DNA from: Paenibacillus sp.
GTDB taxonomy: Bacteria > Bacillota > Bacilli > Paenibacillales > Paenibacillaceae
NCBI GenBank assembly: GCA_023512345.1
Contig: JAILZT010000002.1
Location: 248,001-312,000, forward strand
Direction of reading: 5' to 3'
Length of the DNA: 64,000 nucleotides
Positions within the stretch are counted from its first letter, which is position 1. Every line of letters begins with the position of its first letter. The translations under genes and the position numbers were made by a program. This document shows, piece by piece, positions 1-8,694 of the stretch. Under the pieces are notes generated by a model. That model searched no databases, was not told where the DNA came from, and saw only the letters and a list, made by a program, of their open reading frames with translations.

Positions 1-522
1 ATATGGAACCGCCGTGATGATTGTCTCCACATCCTCTAGGAAACCCATATGCAGCATTTGATCGGCCTCATCCAGAACGAGCATTTTAACACCGTTCAAA
101 TCCAATGTGCCGCGGCGCATATGATCGAGCAGTCGTCCAGGCGTTCCAATAATCAGATGTCTGCCGCCTTCCAGCTTGCGCAGCTGCTTCTCGACATCTT
201 GTCCACCGTAAACAGCCAGGATCTTAACACCCGTATGGCGGGCTAATTTACGCGCTTCTTCTGTAATCTGAAGTGCCAGCTCACGCGTTGGAGCCATGAT
301 CAGCGCTTGTGGAAAGGCACGCTCAACCTGGATTTTGTCCATAATTGGCAGCAAAAAGGCCAGCGTTTTCCCTGTTCCTGTTTTCGCCCGGGCAATAACA
401 TCGAGCCCCTGAACCAGTGGCGGAATCGCTTCTTCCTGTACAGGCGTCGGCTTAACAATCCCTTGGCCATGCAGCAACGTATTTAATACTTCGGAAACTC
501 CTAATTCTTTAAAACTCGGCAA
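1..522 (-). CDS. DEAD-box RNA helicase, N-terminal part (runs off the window)
   Basis: The first 174 residues of an ATP-dependent RNA helicase are readable without interruption to base 1. In order they show a Q motif (KPTPVQ), Walker A (ARAKTGTGKT), motif Ia (PTRELA), TPGR and the DEAD box (LDEADQML), so the first RecA-like domain is almost complete. The second helicase domain lies outside the window. The start is TTG at 520-522, placed by a GAGGTGG ribosome site 5 bases upstream; no in-frame ATG is nearby. Proteins of this kind remodel structured RNA during ribosome assembly, mRNA decay or cold growth; which paralogue this is cannot be told from the N-terminus. Confidence 0.93.
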   Translation of the reverse strand, partial: MPSFKELGVSEVLNTLLHGQGIVKPTPVQEEAIPPLVQGLDVIARAKTGTGKTLAFLLPIMDKIQVERAFPQALIMAPTRELALQITEEARKLARHTGVKILAVYGGQDVEKQLRKLEGGRHLIIGTPGRLLDHMRRGTLDLNGVKMLVLDEADQMLHMGFLEDVETIITAVPY

Positions 523-637
523 TTTCTCCACCTCACTTTTTCCTTAAAAATTGGTTAGTCCTTCTATTCCTACACTTTCAGCCCTTAAGAAAAGGCTCGT
601 CCAAAGATCAATGGCATTCCTTATATTCAAACAAAAG

Positions 638-665
638 CGGAAGAACTCACCACCGAGTCCTTCCG
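638..665 (-). terminator. Probable terminator after the phasin-like/UbiB operon; 523-822 has no gene
   Basis: CGGAAG-n-ACTC pairs with GAGT-n-CTTCCG around a 6-base loop, and on the minus strand the stem is followed by CTTTTGTTT. It lies about 160 bases beyond the UbiB stop. The rest of the 300-bp gap (523-822) should carry the helicase promoter; I see no other feature in it. Confidence 0.6.
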
Positions 666-822
666 TCCCATTTTATCCCTGTACGGAGAATTCGCACATA
701 CAAGTGCAATTAATCAATAAGAAGTAAAGGCCGTTCCTCTGAAAGCATCACTTCCATTGTACTTTATAGAACGCCTTTTGTGTGCAACGCCTGAAAGAAT
801 ATTTCTAAAACCGCGGACTCAC

Positions 823-2493
823 TCAGAATCTACCCGATTTAAAAATGGAATAGAGCAGCCACAGGAACATTAGCAGTGCAACAACTGAGCCAATTTCCAC
901 AGTAGGAAAATCCCATAGCAGAGAGGGCTCGCCCCGCATCGATGAACCAATAATCAAGCCCACCATAATAATGCTAAAAGCAAGCAACACGATACTGAAG
1001 GATAGACGGTTGCCGATCCGGTCAAACTTCCGCTGCAAAGCTTGCAGCTCTGGCATGCCAACCTCCACCTTAAGCTTGCCTTTGCTGATCAGCGAAGTGA
1101 GCTGCCTAGCTTGACCAGGCAATTCCACCAGGCTCTCAGCCAACTCCGCTACGCCTCCCCACAGCTTACGCTGCAAGCGATGGCTGCTGAACCTCTGCTT
1201 CAAAAGCTGTCTTCCAAAAGGCTCCGCCATTTGAATAATGCTGAAGGACGGATCCAGGTTGCTGACTACACCTTCTAAGGTAAGCATGGTTTTGCCGAGC
1301 ATGGCTAGATCCGGTGGAATAACAAGATGGTGCCTCCGCGCAATTCTGAACAGATCATTCAACACTTTACCGATACTAACCCTGCTGAAGGGAACATCAT
1401 AGTACTCCTCCCGCAGCATATCCATATCATCATGAAGGGCCGCCCGATCTGCTTCCTCATCCAATATTCCAAGATGCATGATGGCTCGCACCATAGCATC
1501 CGTATTCTTGCGCATGAGTGCTATAATCAGCGCAGCCAGATGATCCTTCATCTCTTCGCTCAGTCTTCCAACCATCCCAAAGTCGATCAAGGCAAGCCTG
1601 CCGTCTTTCATCAGCATCACATTACCGGGATGAGGATCAGCATGGAAAAAACCACCTATAAAGATCTGCTTGAGCATAATTTCAACAAGCTGCTCAGCAA
1701 GTTGCTTGAGGTTAACACCTTTATCCAACATTTCCTGACGTCGGTTAAGCGTAATTCCCTCTACGTATTCCATTGTCAAAACCCGGGCAGAAGTATAATC
1801 CCAATGAATTTCCGGTATATATACGTCTTCACGGTCAGCCAGCTGCAGAGCAATCTTCTCTGCATTGCGCCCTTCATGGCTGTAGTCAAGCTCAGCGATT
1901 AACGATTTGGAGAACTCCTCCGTCATCCGGGCAAGGCCATATTGCTTAGCCCAGTCTAATCTTCTCTCAGCAAGAGCGGTTAGATCCTTAAGAATCTCCA
2001 AATCACGGGACATCATCCTGAGCACGCCGGGACGCTGGATCTTTACGGCTACTGTTTGTCCACTCAACAATACGGCACGGTGCACCTGACCGATTGATGC
2101 AGCGGCAAGAGGGACATTCTCAAAGGAATGAAAGATCTCATCCAGATGCTGATCAAGCTCCTGTTCCACAATATCACGTGCGATATCCGCTGAAAAAGGG
2201 GGCACATTATCCTGAAGTTTCACTAGTTCCTGAATGATTGAATCCGGCAGCATATCCGAGCGGGTACTGGCCAACTGGCCTAACTTTACAAAGGTTGGCC
2301 CTAAATCCTCCAGCACTCGGCGAATCCGCTCACCGAGCGTTACTCCTTCGTATACCTCCTGTGTCATCAAGCGGCGCGGAAGCGATAAAAGATGGTTTAA
2401 TCCAAGTTCCTCCACCATATAACCGAAGCCATGACGCATAAGCGCCATGGCAATGGTCCGGTAACGTCCGGCATATCTAATGCGGACCGCCAT
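823..2493 (-). CDS. UbiB/AarF/ABC1 atypical protein kinase-like ATPase
   Basis: The 556-residue protein has the hallmarks of the UbiB family: the KxGQ motif (VKLGQ, about residue 70) that replaces the usual glycine-rich loop, the Ala-rich AAASIGQVHRA, the lysine strand VAVKIQRPGV, the catalytic-loop-like FHADPHPGN and the metal-binding LIDFGMVG. Two hydrophobic helices at the C-terminus (about 500-552) should anchor it in the membrane. Family members act on or extract isoprenoid lipids such as quinone precursors; the exact reaction in Gram-positives is not settled. Its ATG directly follows the stop of the upstream phasin-like gene (TAAATG), so the two are probably translationally coupled. Confidence 0.93.
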   Translation of the reverse strand: MAVRIRYAGRYRTIAMALMRHGFGYMVEELGLNHLLSLPRRLMTQEVYEGVTLGERIRRVLEDLGPTFVKLGQLASTRSDMLPDSIIQELVKLQDNVPPFSADIARDIVEQELDQHLDEIFHSFENVPLAAASIGQVHRAVLLSGQTVAVKIQRPGVLRMMSRDLEILKDLTALAERRLDWAKQYGLARMTEEFSKSLIAELDYSHEGRNAEKIALQLADREDVYIPEIHWDYTSARVLTMEYVEGITLNRRQEMLDKGVNLKQLAEQLVEIMLKQIFIGGFFHADPHPGNVMLMKDGRLALIDFGMVGRLSEEMKDHLAALIIALMRKNTDAMVRAIMHLGILDEEADRAALHDDMDMLREEYYDVPFSRVSIGKVLNDLFRIARRHHLVIPPDLAMLGKTMLTLEGVVSNLDPSFSIIQMAEPFGRQLLKQRFSSHRLQRKLWGGVAELAESLVELPGQARQLTSLISKGKLKVEVGMPELQALQRKFDRIGNRLSFSIVLLAFSIIMVGLIIGSSMRGEPSLLWDFPTVEIGSVVALLMFLWLLYSIFKSGRF

Positions 2494-2841
2494 TTAATCG
2501 GTACGCGTTTCTGGCAGTGTTCCCTCTAGTTGGGCAATGCCCTCCAGCTCGGCCAAACGCTGCTCTAAAACAGCAATACGCAATTCAAGGCCTGCCACAT
2601 CAGTTTGTGTAGGAACCTTTAATTCCTTAAGAATACGCTGCACTTGTTCTTGAACAGCTGATTTAAACATTCCACGTTCTTCGTCACCGCGCTCAACCAA
2701 ACGGTCAACCAGCGCTTTGGATTCTGATGGAGCAAGTTCTCCACGTTTAACCAGTTCCTCAACGGCTTTCTCTACCTTTTCCTTGCTGACAATGGTGAGG
2801 CCCACTCCTAAAGAGATCGCTTTTTTAAACAAATCACTCAT
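2494..2841 (-). CDS. Phasin-like coiled-coil protein coupled to UbiB
   Basis: This 115-residue protein resembles the phasin-type 'PHA synthesis regulator' family. It has a short hydrophobic N-terminal helix (AISLGVGLTI), a Lys/Glu-rich helical middle and a C-terminal heptad-like segment (ELRIAVLEQRLAELE) typical of a coiled coil. I chose the ATG at 2839-2841 because GGGAGGAAAA lies 5 bases upstream; an in-frame ATG 36 bases earlier has a poorer context. No PHA synthase gene is nearby. The fixed pairing with UbiB suggests a role in membrane-lipid or quinone homeostasis rather than granule coating, but that is inference. Confidence 0.8.
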   Translation of the reverse strand: MSDLFKKAISLGVGLTIVSKEKVEKAVEELVKRGELAPSESKALVDRLVERGDEERGMFKSAVQEQVQRILKELKVPTQTDVAGLELRIAVLEQRLAELEGIAQLEGTLPETRTD

Positions 2842-2954
2842 GGCACTTTTCCTCCCAATGATTCCGTTAGATGACAACCGGAGTTAATGGTTAAAGTATA
2901 CCTTACTCGCTGGCGATTTCCAAAATGCTGTAATTTCACTTAACGATTTATTTC

Positions 2955-3587
2955 TTATCTAGGGATCCGGGCAGCCCATTTGGCAGAGTTATAAATGAGC
3001 TCGCGTACAGCCTCGTTATGGAACGAAGGCTCATGATGCCCAGGCATTAGATAGACAACCCTTCCAAGACCATAGCTGTGACACCATGCTGCTGGAAGCC
3101 ATTCACCATCCGCCTCATATTCAAGCAGCAGCTTCTTCTCAGTAAATGGATCAAATTCGAACCGGTAGGGTTCCTCATCCATCTGAAAGCCTTGGATTCC
3201 CTCTGTAATATCATGCTCAAGAATTCGAAAATTCAACGATGTGTAGGGTGGATGGCCTGTGAATCGACCGCCAATCAGTTGGGCCAGTTCGTAACGCTTC
3301 GCAAGCGATACTCCTGTATGAAGCACAATAAGGCCGCCGCCTCCACTTACATAGGAGAGTAAGCCCGCAGTCTGCTGTGGTGAAACCGTTTCGTTCCACA
3401 GTTCATTATATGCAATACACAAATCATATCCGCTCAAATGCTCTCCCAGCAGCAACTTTTTATTCTCCGAGCACTGTACCGTCATAAGATCGTTCAAGAT
3501 CACACTAATTTGTTTGTCTACACCCTGTAAAGGATGGAATCGGGGATGCGTATAGTCACCCAGTAATAAGCATTTTCTTTTGTCCAT
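2955..3587 (-). CDS. ThuA-domain (class I glutamine amidotransferase-like) protein
   Basis: The 210-residue protein has a ThuA-like flavodoxin fold: GDYTHPRFHPL near the N-terminus, the GGGLIVLHTG strand-loop at about 82-91, GGRFTGHPP near 107 and the C-terminal GRVVYLMPGHHEPSFHN. ThuA proteins are linked to trehalose or other sugar metabolism in rhizobia, but most family members have no tested function, and no sugar operon surrounds this one. GGAGGACCTT stands directly before the ATG. It appears to be a single-gene unit. Confidence 0.85.
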   Translation of the reverse strand: MDKRKCLLLGDYTHPRFHPLQGVDKQISVILNDLMTVQCSENKKLLLGEHLSGYDLCIAYNELWNETVSPQQTAGLLSYVSGGGGLIVLHTGVSLAKRYELAQLIGGRFTGHPPYTSLNFRILEHDITEGIQGFQMDEEPYRFEFDPFTEKKLLLEYEADGEWLPAAWCHSYGLGRVVYLMPGHHEPSFHNEAVRELIYNSAKWAARIPR

Positions 3588-3710
3588 AAGGTCCTCCTCC
3601 GTACGACTTTGTCTATTTTAGTTACATGTTGCCTATATTTTAAGGAATACAACCCCTATTGTCCATCCATGACAAGGAGCGAGTTCCACTTTCTAATATT
3701 TACGCAAAAA

Positions 3711-3740
3711 GCATTCCCGCCGAAACACGCGCGGGAATGC
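3711..3740 (-). terminator. Rho-independent terminator after the HemD-like gene
   Basis: GCATTCCCGC and GCGGGAATGC form a perfect 10-bp stem with a 10-base loop; on the minus strand it is followed by TTTTTGCG. It lies 43 bases past the stop of the HemD-like gene. It is symmetrical enough to work in both directions. Confidence 0.8.
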
Positions 3741-3782
3741 TTCTGTTTAGTCCCCTGCTATCGTTCTTGTAGCCCGTATCTT

Positions 3783-4595
3783 TTACTCTGCAGCAGCTAA
3801 ATAGCGTCCCAGCTCCACGAACATACTTCCCATCCGTTCATGCTCCGGCATAACAATTCGCTGAATTCCTTCTTCCTTCAGAGCCTCTGAAGTAATACGG
3901 CCTACAGAAACCGCAAGGACTTTATCTTCAAAGGCATCCAGCATGCCTTCTAGGTTGCCCTGAATCCGGGCATACTCAGCCAGAAAGCGGAACTGCGGTG
4001 CGCTGGTAAACGCAACAGCGTCAACTTTGCCCTCCAGAATTTCCGATAGTAATCTTTCAAGCTCCCCGGGCTGTGGAGGCGTATGTCGGTATGGCAAAAC
4101 CTGACGTGTATTCGCACCCACTTCCTCTAACCAGGAGACCAATCGGGGAGAGGGATCGCCATGCAGCTGCAGCACAACCTCTTTCCCCTTCATATCAAAA
4201 GACTGCAGACCACGGATAAGACCCGTAGTACTTCCATCATCGTCACGTACCACAGGTACTAATCCCCGTTTCTTAAGAGCATTCACGGTTTTGTAGCCGC
4301 GTGCCGCTATTTGGGAACGAGACATTACCTCTAGAAATCGGTCTTCATTACCCGCACTTTCCGCCTTCTCGAACAAGGCGTCCAACCCCATACCCGTCGT
4401 GAGAATAGCCCAATCAGGGGGATGCTGTATCCAAGAATCTAACCCCTTACGAAGCTCTTCATCATCTAGAAATACGGTACCTTGTGCCGGGCGGTGAAGT
4501 GCTGTGCCGCCCATATTGTGCACCAGCTTGGCCATCTCTTCCGCCTTGCGCGGTCCGGCTAGTGCGACGGTGATGCCTTTCAATTGCTCTGCCAT
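3783..4595 (-). CDS. Uroporphyrinogen-III synthase (HemD) family protein
   Basis: The 270-residue protein matches the HemD fold, which closes hydroxymethylbilane to uroporphyrinogen III in tetrapyrrole synthesis. Supporting segments are GITVALAGPRKAEEMAKLV at the N-terminus, the inter-domain KGKEVVLQLHGDPSPRLVSWL, VDAVAFTSAPQFRFLAEYA (the conserved 'FTS' loop) and VLAVSVGRITSEALKEEGI near the C-terminus. AGGAGTGAGG precedes the ATG. It stands alone, outside any hemACDB-type operon, so it may be a second HemD paralogue, perhaps for another tetrapyrrole branch. The family call is firm; its physiological role is not. Confidence 0.85.
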   Translation of the reverse strand: MAEQLKGITVALAGPRKAEEMAKLVHNMGGTALHRPAQGTVFLDDEELRKGLDSWIQHPPDWAILTTGMGLDALFEKAESAGNEDRFLEVMSRSQIAARGYKTVNALKKRGLVPVVRDDDGSTTGLIRGLQSFDMKGKEVVLQLHGDPSPRLVSWLEEVGANTRQVLPYRHTPPQPGELERLLSEILEGKVDAVAFTSAPQFRFLAEYARIQGNLEGMLDAFEDKVLAVSVGRITSEALKEEGIQRIVMPEHERMGSMFVELGRYLAAAE

Positions 4596-4667
4596 GATGC
4601 CCTCACTCCTTTGTATACCGTTATTGTTGTTTATCAGTATACTTGCAAAGGTAAGTAAAGGGAAAGC

Positions 4668-6731
4668 CTATTCCAAAAATTTAGGGGTTTCATCTCCCGG
4701 TTCTTCAGTCACTGAAATGGGAGAAAGTGCTGATACAGAATTCGTTCCAGTTGCTTGAAGTTTGAAGCGTCCAACAAGCTTCTGCAATTCTTCTGCCAGA
4801 TGGCTGAGATCAGCTGATGAGGAGGCAATTTCCTCCACGGAAGCCAGTTGCTCCTGGGCAGCAGCTGAGATGGTTTCTGTATTACCTGCAGCTTCCTCAG
4901 AAATCCCCTTTATATCTACAATAGCTTGCTCCATACTTCCGGCTTCTATAGAAAGCGTCCGTACCGCTTCATTCATTGCCTCAATTTTTTCTGCTGCGCC
5001 TTTAACAGCTCTACGGATTCGGGAGAAGGAGCGCCCAGTGGTATCTACAGCCGTAATACCCTCGGTTACCCGCTCTTTGGCCTGCTCCATGGTTTCTGCG
5101 GCTAACTTCATCTCACCGTAAATTGAACTGATCTGATCGGAGATCAGACGTGCCGATTTCTCGGATTCCTCTGCCAGCTTACGAACCTCCGAAGCGACAA
5201 CAGCAAAGCCACGTCCTTGCTCACCGGCTCTGGCCGCTTCAATAGAAGCATTAAGCGCCAATAGATTTGTCTGCCTTGCTATACCTGTGATTACGCCTAC
5301 AATACCGACAATTTGTCCGGTACGATCATTAAGCTTGTCAATTACACTGCCAAGCTCCTCCACTGTTGTTTGAATACTATTGATTTTATCTACAACACTG
5401 ATTACCGAATCATTGCCTTCCGCAGCGGACTGTGAGGTTTTACCCATCATGTCCGAGACCTGAACCATATATTCAGAAATATTGGCTACCTCGCTTGTTG
5501 TAGCAGCAGTACTTTCCATACCTTTTTGAACACTTTTAACCTGCTGCTCACTACCCGCCGCAACCTCTTGAATCGCTATGGTTACATGCTCGATCGCTTT
5601 GGTCGTTTGCTCGGCACCAGCCATCAACTCCTCTGCGGAGGAGGATACATTATCTGTCATTTCCTGCACACTTGTAATCATCTCACGCAGATTCGTCACC
5701 ATGATTCCGAAATTCTCGGCCAACATCCCAATCTCATCACGCCGGAAGGAACCGATGTTTTCTGACAAATCCCCTTGACTTATCACCTCTGTCGCCTTGC
5801 GAAGACGAAGAAGCGGTGCAAGGATGGAACGAACATTGAAATAAATAAGCACCAAAGCAAGCAATACAGAGATGGAAATAACAACAATAGCTGTGAAGCG
5901 AATATCCTTTGTTGCACTAGTAATTTCATCTTTACTGATTGTACCGGCAATTCTCCAGCCGGTAAGCTCATTCGTCATGTAAGTCATTTTCTTGTTAGTT
6001 TCCTTGAACGTGTAATCGAAAGATCCCGTTTCACCCTCAAACATCTTTTTGACAAAATCCAGGGCCGATTCTTGCCCGATAGTCTCGGTAGGATGAACAA
6101 CGAATTTTTTACTGCTATCAACGATAAATATATAACCCTCTTTACCAACCTTAATATTGGTCAAATCGGCCAGCTCTTTCAAATTGAGATTCAGAGCGAT
6201 GACTCCATTCCCGCCTTCCAATACTGCCGATATGGCGATAGCGATTTCATTATTAATCGTTTTAAATGCGGGCGATATCACAATCCCTTTACCATGCTTA
6301 ATGGCATTTACATAGGAATTATCTTTACGCGGGTCATATCCATCCGGAAGCTTCTCCTCTGAAGCATGAATAGACTTTCCCCTGCCAGTCCCCACATAGA
6401 TATCCAGCACATCGGGATGCAGTGCAGCATATTCCTTCAACCTCGTTGACACAACAGCCGAAGTTTCCCCGTTAACCTCACTATTAACAGAGTCGGAAGA
6501 CAGCTGGGCTGCAAAATAATTGATATCATTTATTTTGGTTGATATGTTAGCATTTATGATTTCATTTACGGCTACGACACTTTCCGTAGCACTGTTCAAC
6601 AACTGGTCTTCCATTTCTGTACTAGCCGATCGATAAGTCAAAGCACCAATAATTAGACTGGGTACAAGCAATACGAGCAGGTATGTAAGAATTAACTTTC
6701 TACGGATAGTCAAACGCACATTTTTATTCAT
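4668..6731 (-). CDS. Methyl-accepting chemotaxis protein with Cache sensor
   Basis: This 687-residue transmembrane chemoreceptor has TM1 at about 12-32, an extracellular double-Cache-like sensor at about 35-280 (including [17 protein letters not shown]), TM2 near 282-302, a HAMP linker and a long signalling coiled coil. The CheA/CheW-binding tip reads [18 protein letters not shown]...[15 protein letters not shown]. It would sense an amino acid, organic acid or other small ligand and steer flagellar motion; the ligand cannot be read from sequence. A sigma-D-like promoter lies about 65-90 bases upstream of the start. The ATG has only a weak ribosome site (AGAGTG). Confidence 0.93.
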   Translation of the reverse strand: MNKNVRLTIRRKLILTYLLVLLVPSLIIGALTYRSASTEMEDQLLNSATESVVAVNEIINANISTKINDINYFAAQLSSDSVNSEVNGETSAVVSTRLKEYAALHPDVLDIYVGTGRGKSIHASEEKLPDGYDPRKDNSYVNAIKHGKGIVISPAFKTINNEIAIAISAVLEGGNGVIALNLNLKELADLTNIKVGKEGYIFIVDSSKKFVVHPTETIGQESALDFVKKMFEGETGSFDYTFKETNKKMTYMTNELTGWRIAGTISKDEITSATKDIRFTAIVVISISVLLALVLIYFNVRSILAPLLRLRKATEVISQGDLSENIGSFRRDEIGMLAENFGIMVTNLREMITSVQEMTDNVSSSAEELMAGAEQTTKAIEHVTIAIQEVAAGSEQQVKSVQKGMESTAATTSEVANISEYMVQVSDMMGKTSQSAAEGNDSVISVVDKINSIQTTVEELGSVIDKLNDRTGQIVGIVGVITGIARQTNLLALNASIEAARAGEQGRGFAVVASEVRKLAEESEKSARLISDQISSIYGEMKLAAETMEQAKERVTEGITAVDTTGRSFSRIRRAVKGAAEKIEAMNEAVRTLSIEAGSMEQAIVDIKGISEEAAGNTETISAAAQEQLASVEEIASSSADLSHLAEELQKLVGRFKLQATGTNSVSALSPISVTEEPGDETPKFLE

Positions 6732-6797
6732 AAAGGATAATCACTCTCTTTCTTTTACCTATATTCAAAGGAACATCACTGCTAAATATATAATTAT

Positions 6798-6823
6798 ATA
6801 TCGGTTTTGGGAACACAATTTTC
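6798..6823 (-). promoter_or_regulatory. Sigma-D-like (motility) promoter of the chemoreceptor gene
   Basis: On the minus strand GAAA is followed after 14 bases by ACCGATAT, close to the Bacillus sigma-D pattern TAAA-N15-GCCGATAT. The -10 core CCGATAT is exact and the -35 differs by one base. Position and gene function fit. Confidence 0.5.
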
Positions 6824-6880
6824 TACTATATTTCTTCATTAATCTCATAAAGTGCTAGATTTCTTGTGAAAATACACAAA

Positions 6881-6906
6881 AAAGACCGTTATTGAAAACG
6901 GTCTTT
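6881..6906 (-). terminator. Rho-independent terminator of the perR-like gene
   Basis: AAAGACCGTT and AACGGTCTTT form a perfect 10-bp stem with a 6-base loop. On the minus strand a T-rich run follows, and the perR-like stop codon lies 26 bases before it. Confidence 0.85.
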
Positions 6907-6931
6907 TCTTATATTCTTATAAGTTTCTAAT

Positions 6932-7324
6932 TCAGCGGCTTGTTTTTTTACAATCTTGGCAGATACCGCCAAATACGACATGAGCATGCGAAATAGTATA
7001 TCCTGTATCCTGGGACACTTTATTCACCCAATCCTCAGGAACTTGTGCCATCACCTCATCAACCTTACCACAGCTCTCACAAATAATATGCTGGTGATCA
7101 TCCATACGGGCATCATATCGGCTGGCAGATTCACCTAATTTAAGTTCCCGAATCATTTGTTTGTCCGAAAGATACCGCAAAGAGTTATAGACTGTACCAT
7201 AAGCTAAGCTATGGCCCTGTGCTACCAGGCGGTTCATTACCTCTGCAGCTGTGGGATGGTCATGTGATTGATGGACGATGTCATAAACGGCTTTACGCTG
7301 AGAAGTCAAATTCAGTGTTTTCAT
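6932..7324 (-). CDS. perR: Fur-family peroxide/metal-responsive repressor, PerR-like
   Basis: The 130-residue protein has a winged helix followed by a metal-binding dimerisation domain. Residues known as the regulatory metal site of Bacillus PerR all have counterparts: the His in DHPTAAE, the Asp in SRYD, both His of DDHQHI, and the Asp in GKVDE. The structural zinc site is formed by CESC and CQDC. I start it at the ATG at 7322-7324 (MKTLNL), with GAGGATG upstream, not at the GTG 15 bases earlier. PerR proteins sense peroxide by metal-catalysed His oxidation and repress catalase- and iron-storage-type genes. Separating PerR from Fur or Zur by residues alone is a good but not certain call. Confidence 0.75.
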   Translation of the reverse strand: MKTLNLTSQRKAVYDIVHQSHDHPTAAEVMNRLVAQGHSLAYGTVYNSLRYLSDKQMIRELKLGESASRYDARMDDHQHIICESCGKVDEVMAQVPEDWVNKVSQDTGYTISHAHVVFGGICQDCKKTSR

Positions 7325-7354
7325 GGCGATCATCCTCACTTTATTTTTAGATCA

Positions 7355-7384
7355 AGTATAAATCTTTATCCTATCTAAGGTCAA
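7355..7384 (-). promoter_or_regulatory. Promoter of the perR-like gene with overlapping palindrome
   Basis: On the minus strand TTGACC is followed after 18 bases by TATACT, a good sigma-A match. An imperfect palindrome (AGTATAAA-TC-TTTATCCT, 7355-7372) overlaps the -10. It resembles but does not match the Per box, so self-repression is possible. Confidence 0.5.
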
Positions 7385-7494
7385 TGAAAATACATGTGAT
7401 TTAATTCTCAATACATTTTTTAAATATCCAGCTAAAATGATTGTAGTCTGAATATTGATTTAAGCCAATATTTTCCAAGGAGTTTTTACTTTAA

Positions 7495-8619
7495 ATGATA
7501 ATTAATATGATTTCCAGCTTGTTCGCGAACTTCTGTATCTTATCCACTTTTGTTTTCCTATCTGGTATGCTCTCCAAAAAGCTAGGTCTAACCAATAAAC
7601 CTCCATCTACTCTTACCCGTATCAACGCAGGTCTACTATTTGGTGTATTCGGTATTGTTCTAATGAACTATTCTTTCCTAGTGTCCCCTGATATCTACAT
7701 TAATTTACGCCATCTAACTTTAGTGATTGCAGCTGCTTATATAGGTTGGCTTCCTACCTTGATCTGCGCCGCAGTTCTTGCTGTCAGCAGGATTCTCATC
7801 TATGGAATCTCACTTAACACGCTCGCTACCGCATTAACTCTGCTGCTTGGCGGTATATTCTGCATTTGGATCTCCACGTTTCCATGGTCACGTCTGCGCA
7901 AAATGACCGTCGGAAACCTTGTCTGCATGGTGCTCACCTTTGTTATTTTACTCTTTAATATGGGCGACTTAAATTCACTTTTGGAGATTTATCCCTATCA
8001 GCTGTTTATTTCACTAGCTGCAGGACACGTCGTTTATTACCTCGCTGAGTCTATCCAGCATTCCAATGAGTTGTTCACCTTGCTTGAAGTTCGGGCTACC
8101 ACTGATTATTTAACTGGACTACATAACCTCCAACAGTTCCACCGCCATCTGGACAGTGAAATCAATTGGGCGGAACGGCATCATGAAAGCTTGTCCTTGC
8201 TTGCCATTGATATCGACCACTTTAAAGTGATCAATGATACTTATGGGCATCCTGCCGGAGATGAAGTGCTGAGACAACTGGCTAGGCGGCTTAAAAATTG
8301 TTCCCAATCCCATGATATCGTATCCCGTAATGGCGGAGAAGAGTTCACAGTGTTGCTGCCTCATTGCCCCCTCACCCAAGCAGAAAGAGCCGGAGAACGG
8401 GTTAGACAAGCTGTAGAGAATGAACTCTTCCTTCTGCCTACAGGACAAACAATCCCGATTACGGTCTCTATAGGAGTTGCCTGTTACCCTGATACTGTAG
8501 CTGAAGCAGACGGTAAGCTTTTAACACACTGGGCCGATCAAGCCCTTTACCAAGCTAAAAATACCGGACGCAACAAAGTTTCAGTTAATCGTAGTTTTTT
8601 ATATAATGACATCTCTTAG
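7495..8619 (+). CDS. 5TM-type diguanylate cyclase (GGDEF)
   Basis: The N-terminal ~190 residues form five to six membrane helices of the 5TMR-LYT sensor type. A GGDEF domain follows at about 205-365, with NGGEEF at the active site and the substrate-side DIDHFKVINDTYGHPAGD. It should make c-di-GMP from two GTP. The inhibitory I-site (RxxD five residues before GGEEF) is degenerate: the Asp is present but the Arg is Gln (QSHD), so product inhibition is probably lost. AAGGAG lies 12 bases before the ATG, a long spacing. It is transcribed divergently from the perR-like gene. Confidence 0.92.
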   Translation: MIINMISSLFANFCILSTFVFLSGMLSKKLGLTNKPPSTLTRINAGLLFGVFGIVLMNYSFLVSPDIYINLRHLTLVIAAAYIGWLPTLICAAVLAVSRILIYGISLNTLATALTLLLGGIFCIWISTFPWSRLRKMTVGNLVCMVLTFVILLFNMGDLNSLLEIYPYQLFISLAAGHVVYYLAESIQHSNELFTLLEVRATTDYLTGLHNLQQFHRHLDSEINWAERHHESLSLLAIDIDHFKVINDTYGHPAGDEVLRQLARRLKNCSQSHDIVSRNGGEEFTVLLPHCPLTQAERAGERVRQAVENELFLLPTGQTIPITVSIGVACYPDTVAEADGKLLTHWADQALYQAKNTGRNKVSVNRSFLYNDIS

Positions 8620-8694
8620 CAGCCTCCATAGTTTCTTTTAGTGGATGAGTGGTAATAAATGAGAGGAGTCGTATATAAATGGAGGGAAAACGGT

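Noticed and set aside
690-715. ACAAGTGCAATTAATC resembling part of the 51-bp repeat unit
   Set aside because: Only about 16 bases match imperfectly; chance similarity is likely in this AT-rich gap.
1327-1902. 191-codon plus-strand frame opposite ubiB
   Set aside because: It is the shadow of a well-supported gene and has no recognisable domain.
5775-6362. 195-codon plus-strand frame opposite the chemoreceptor
   Set aside because: It overlaps the sensor and HAMP coding region of a certain gene and has no recognisable motif.
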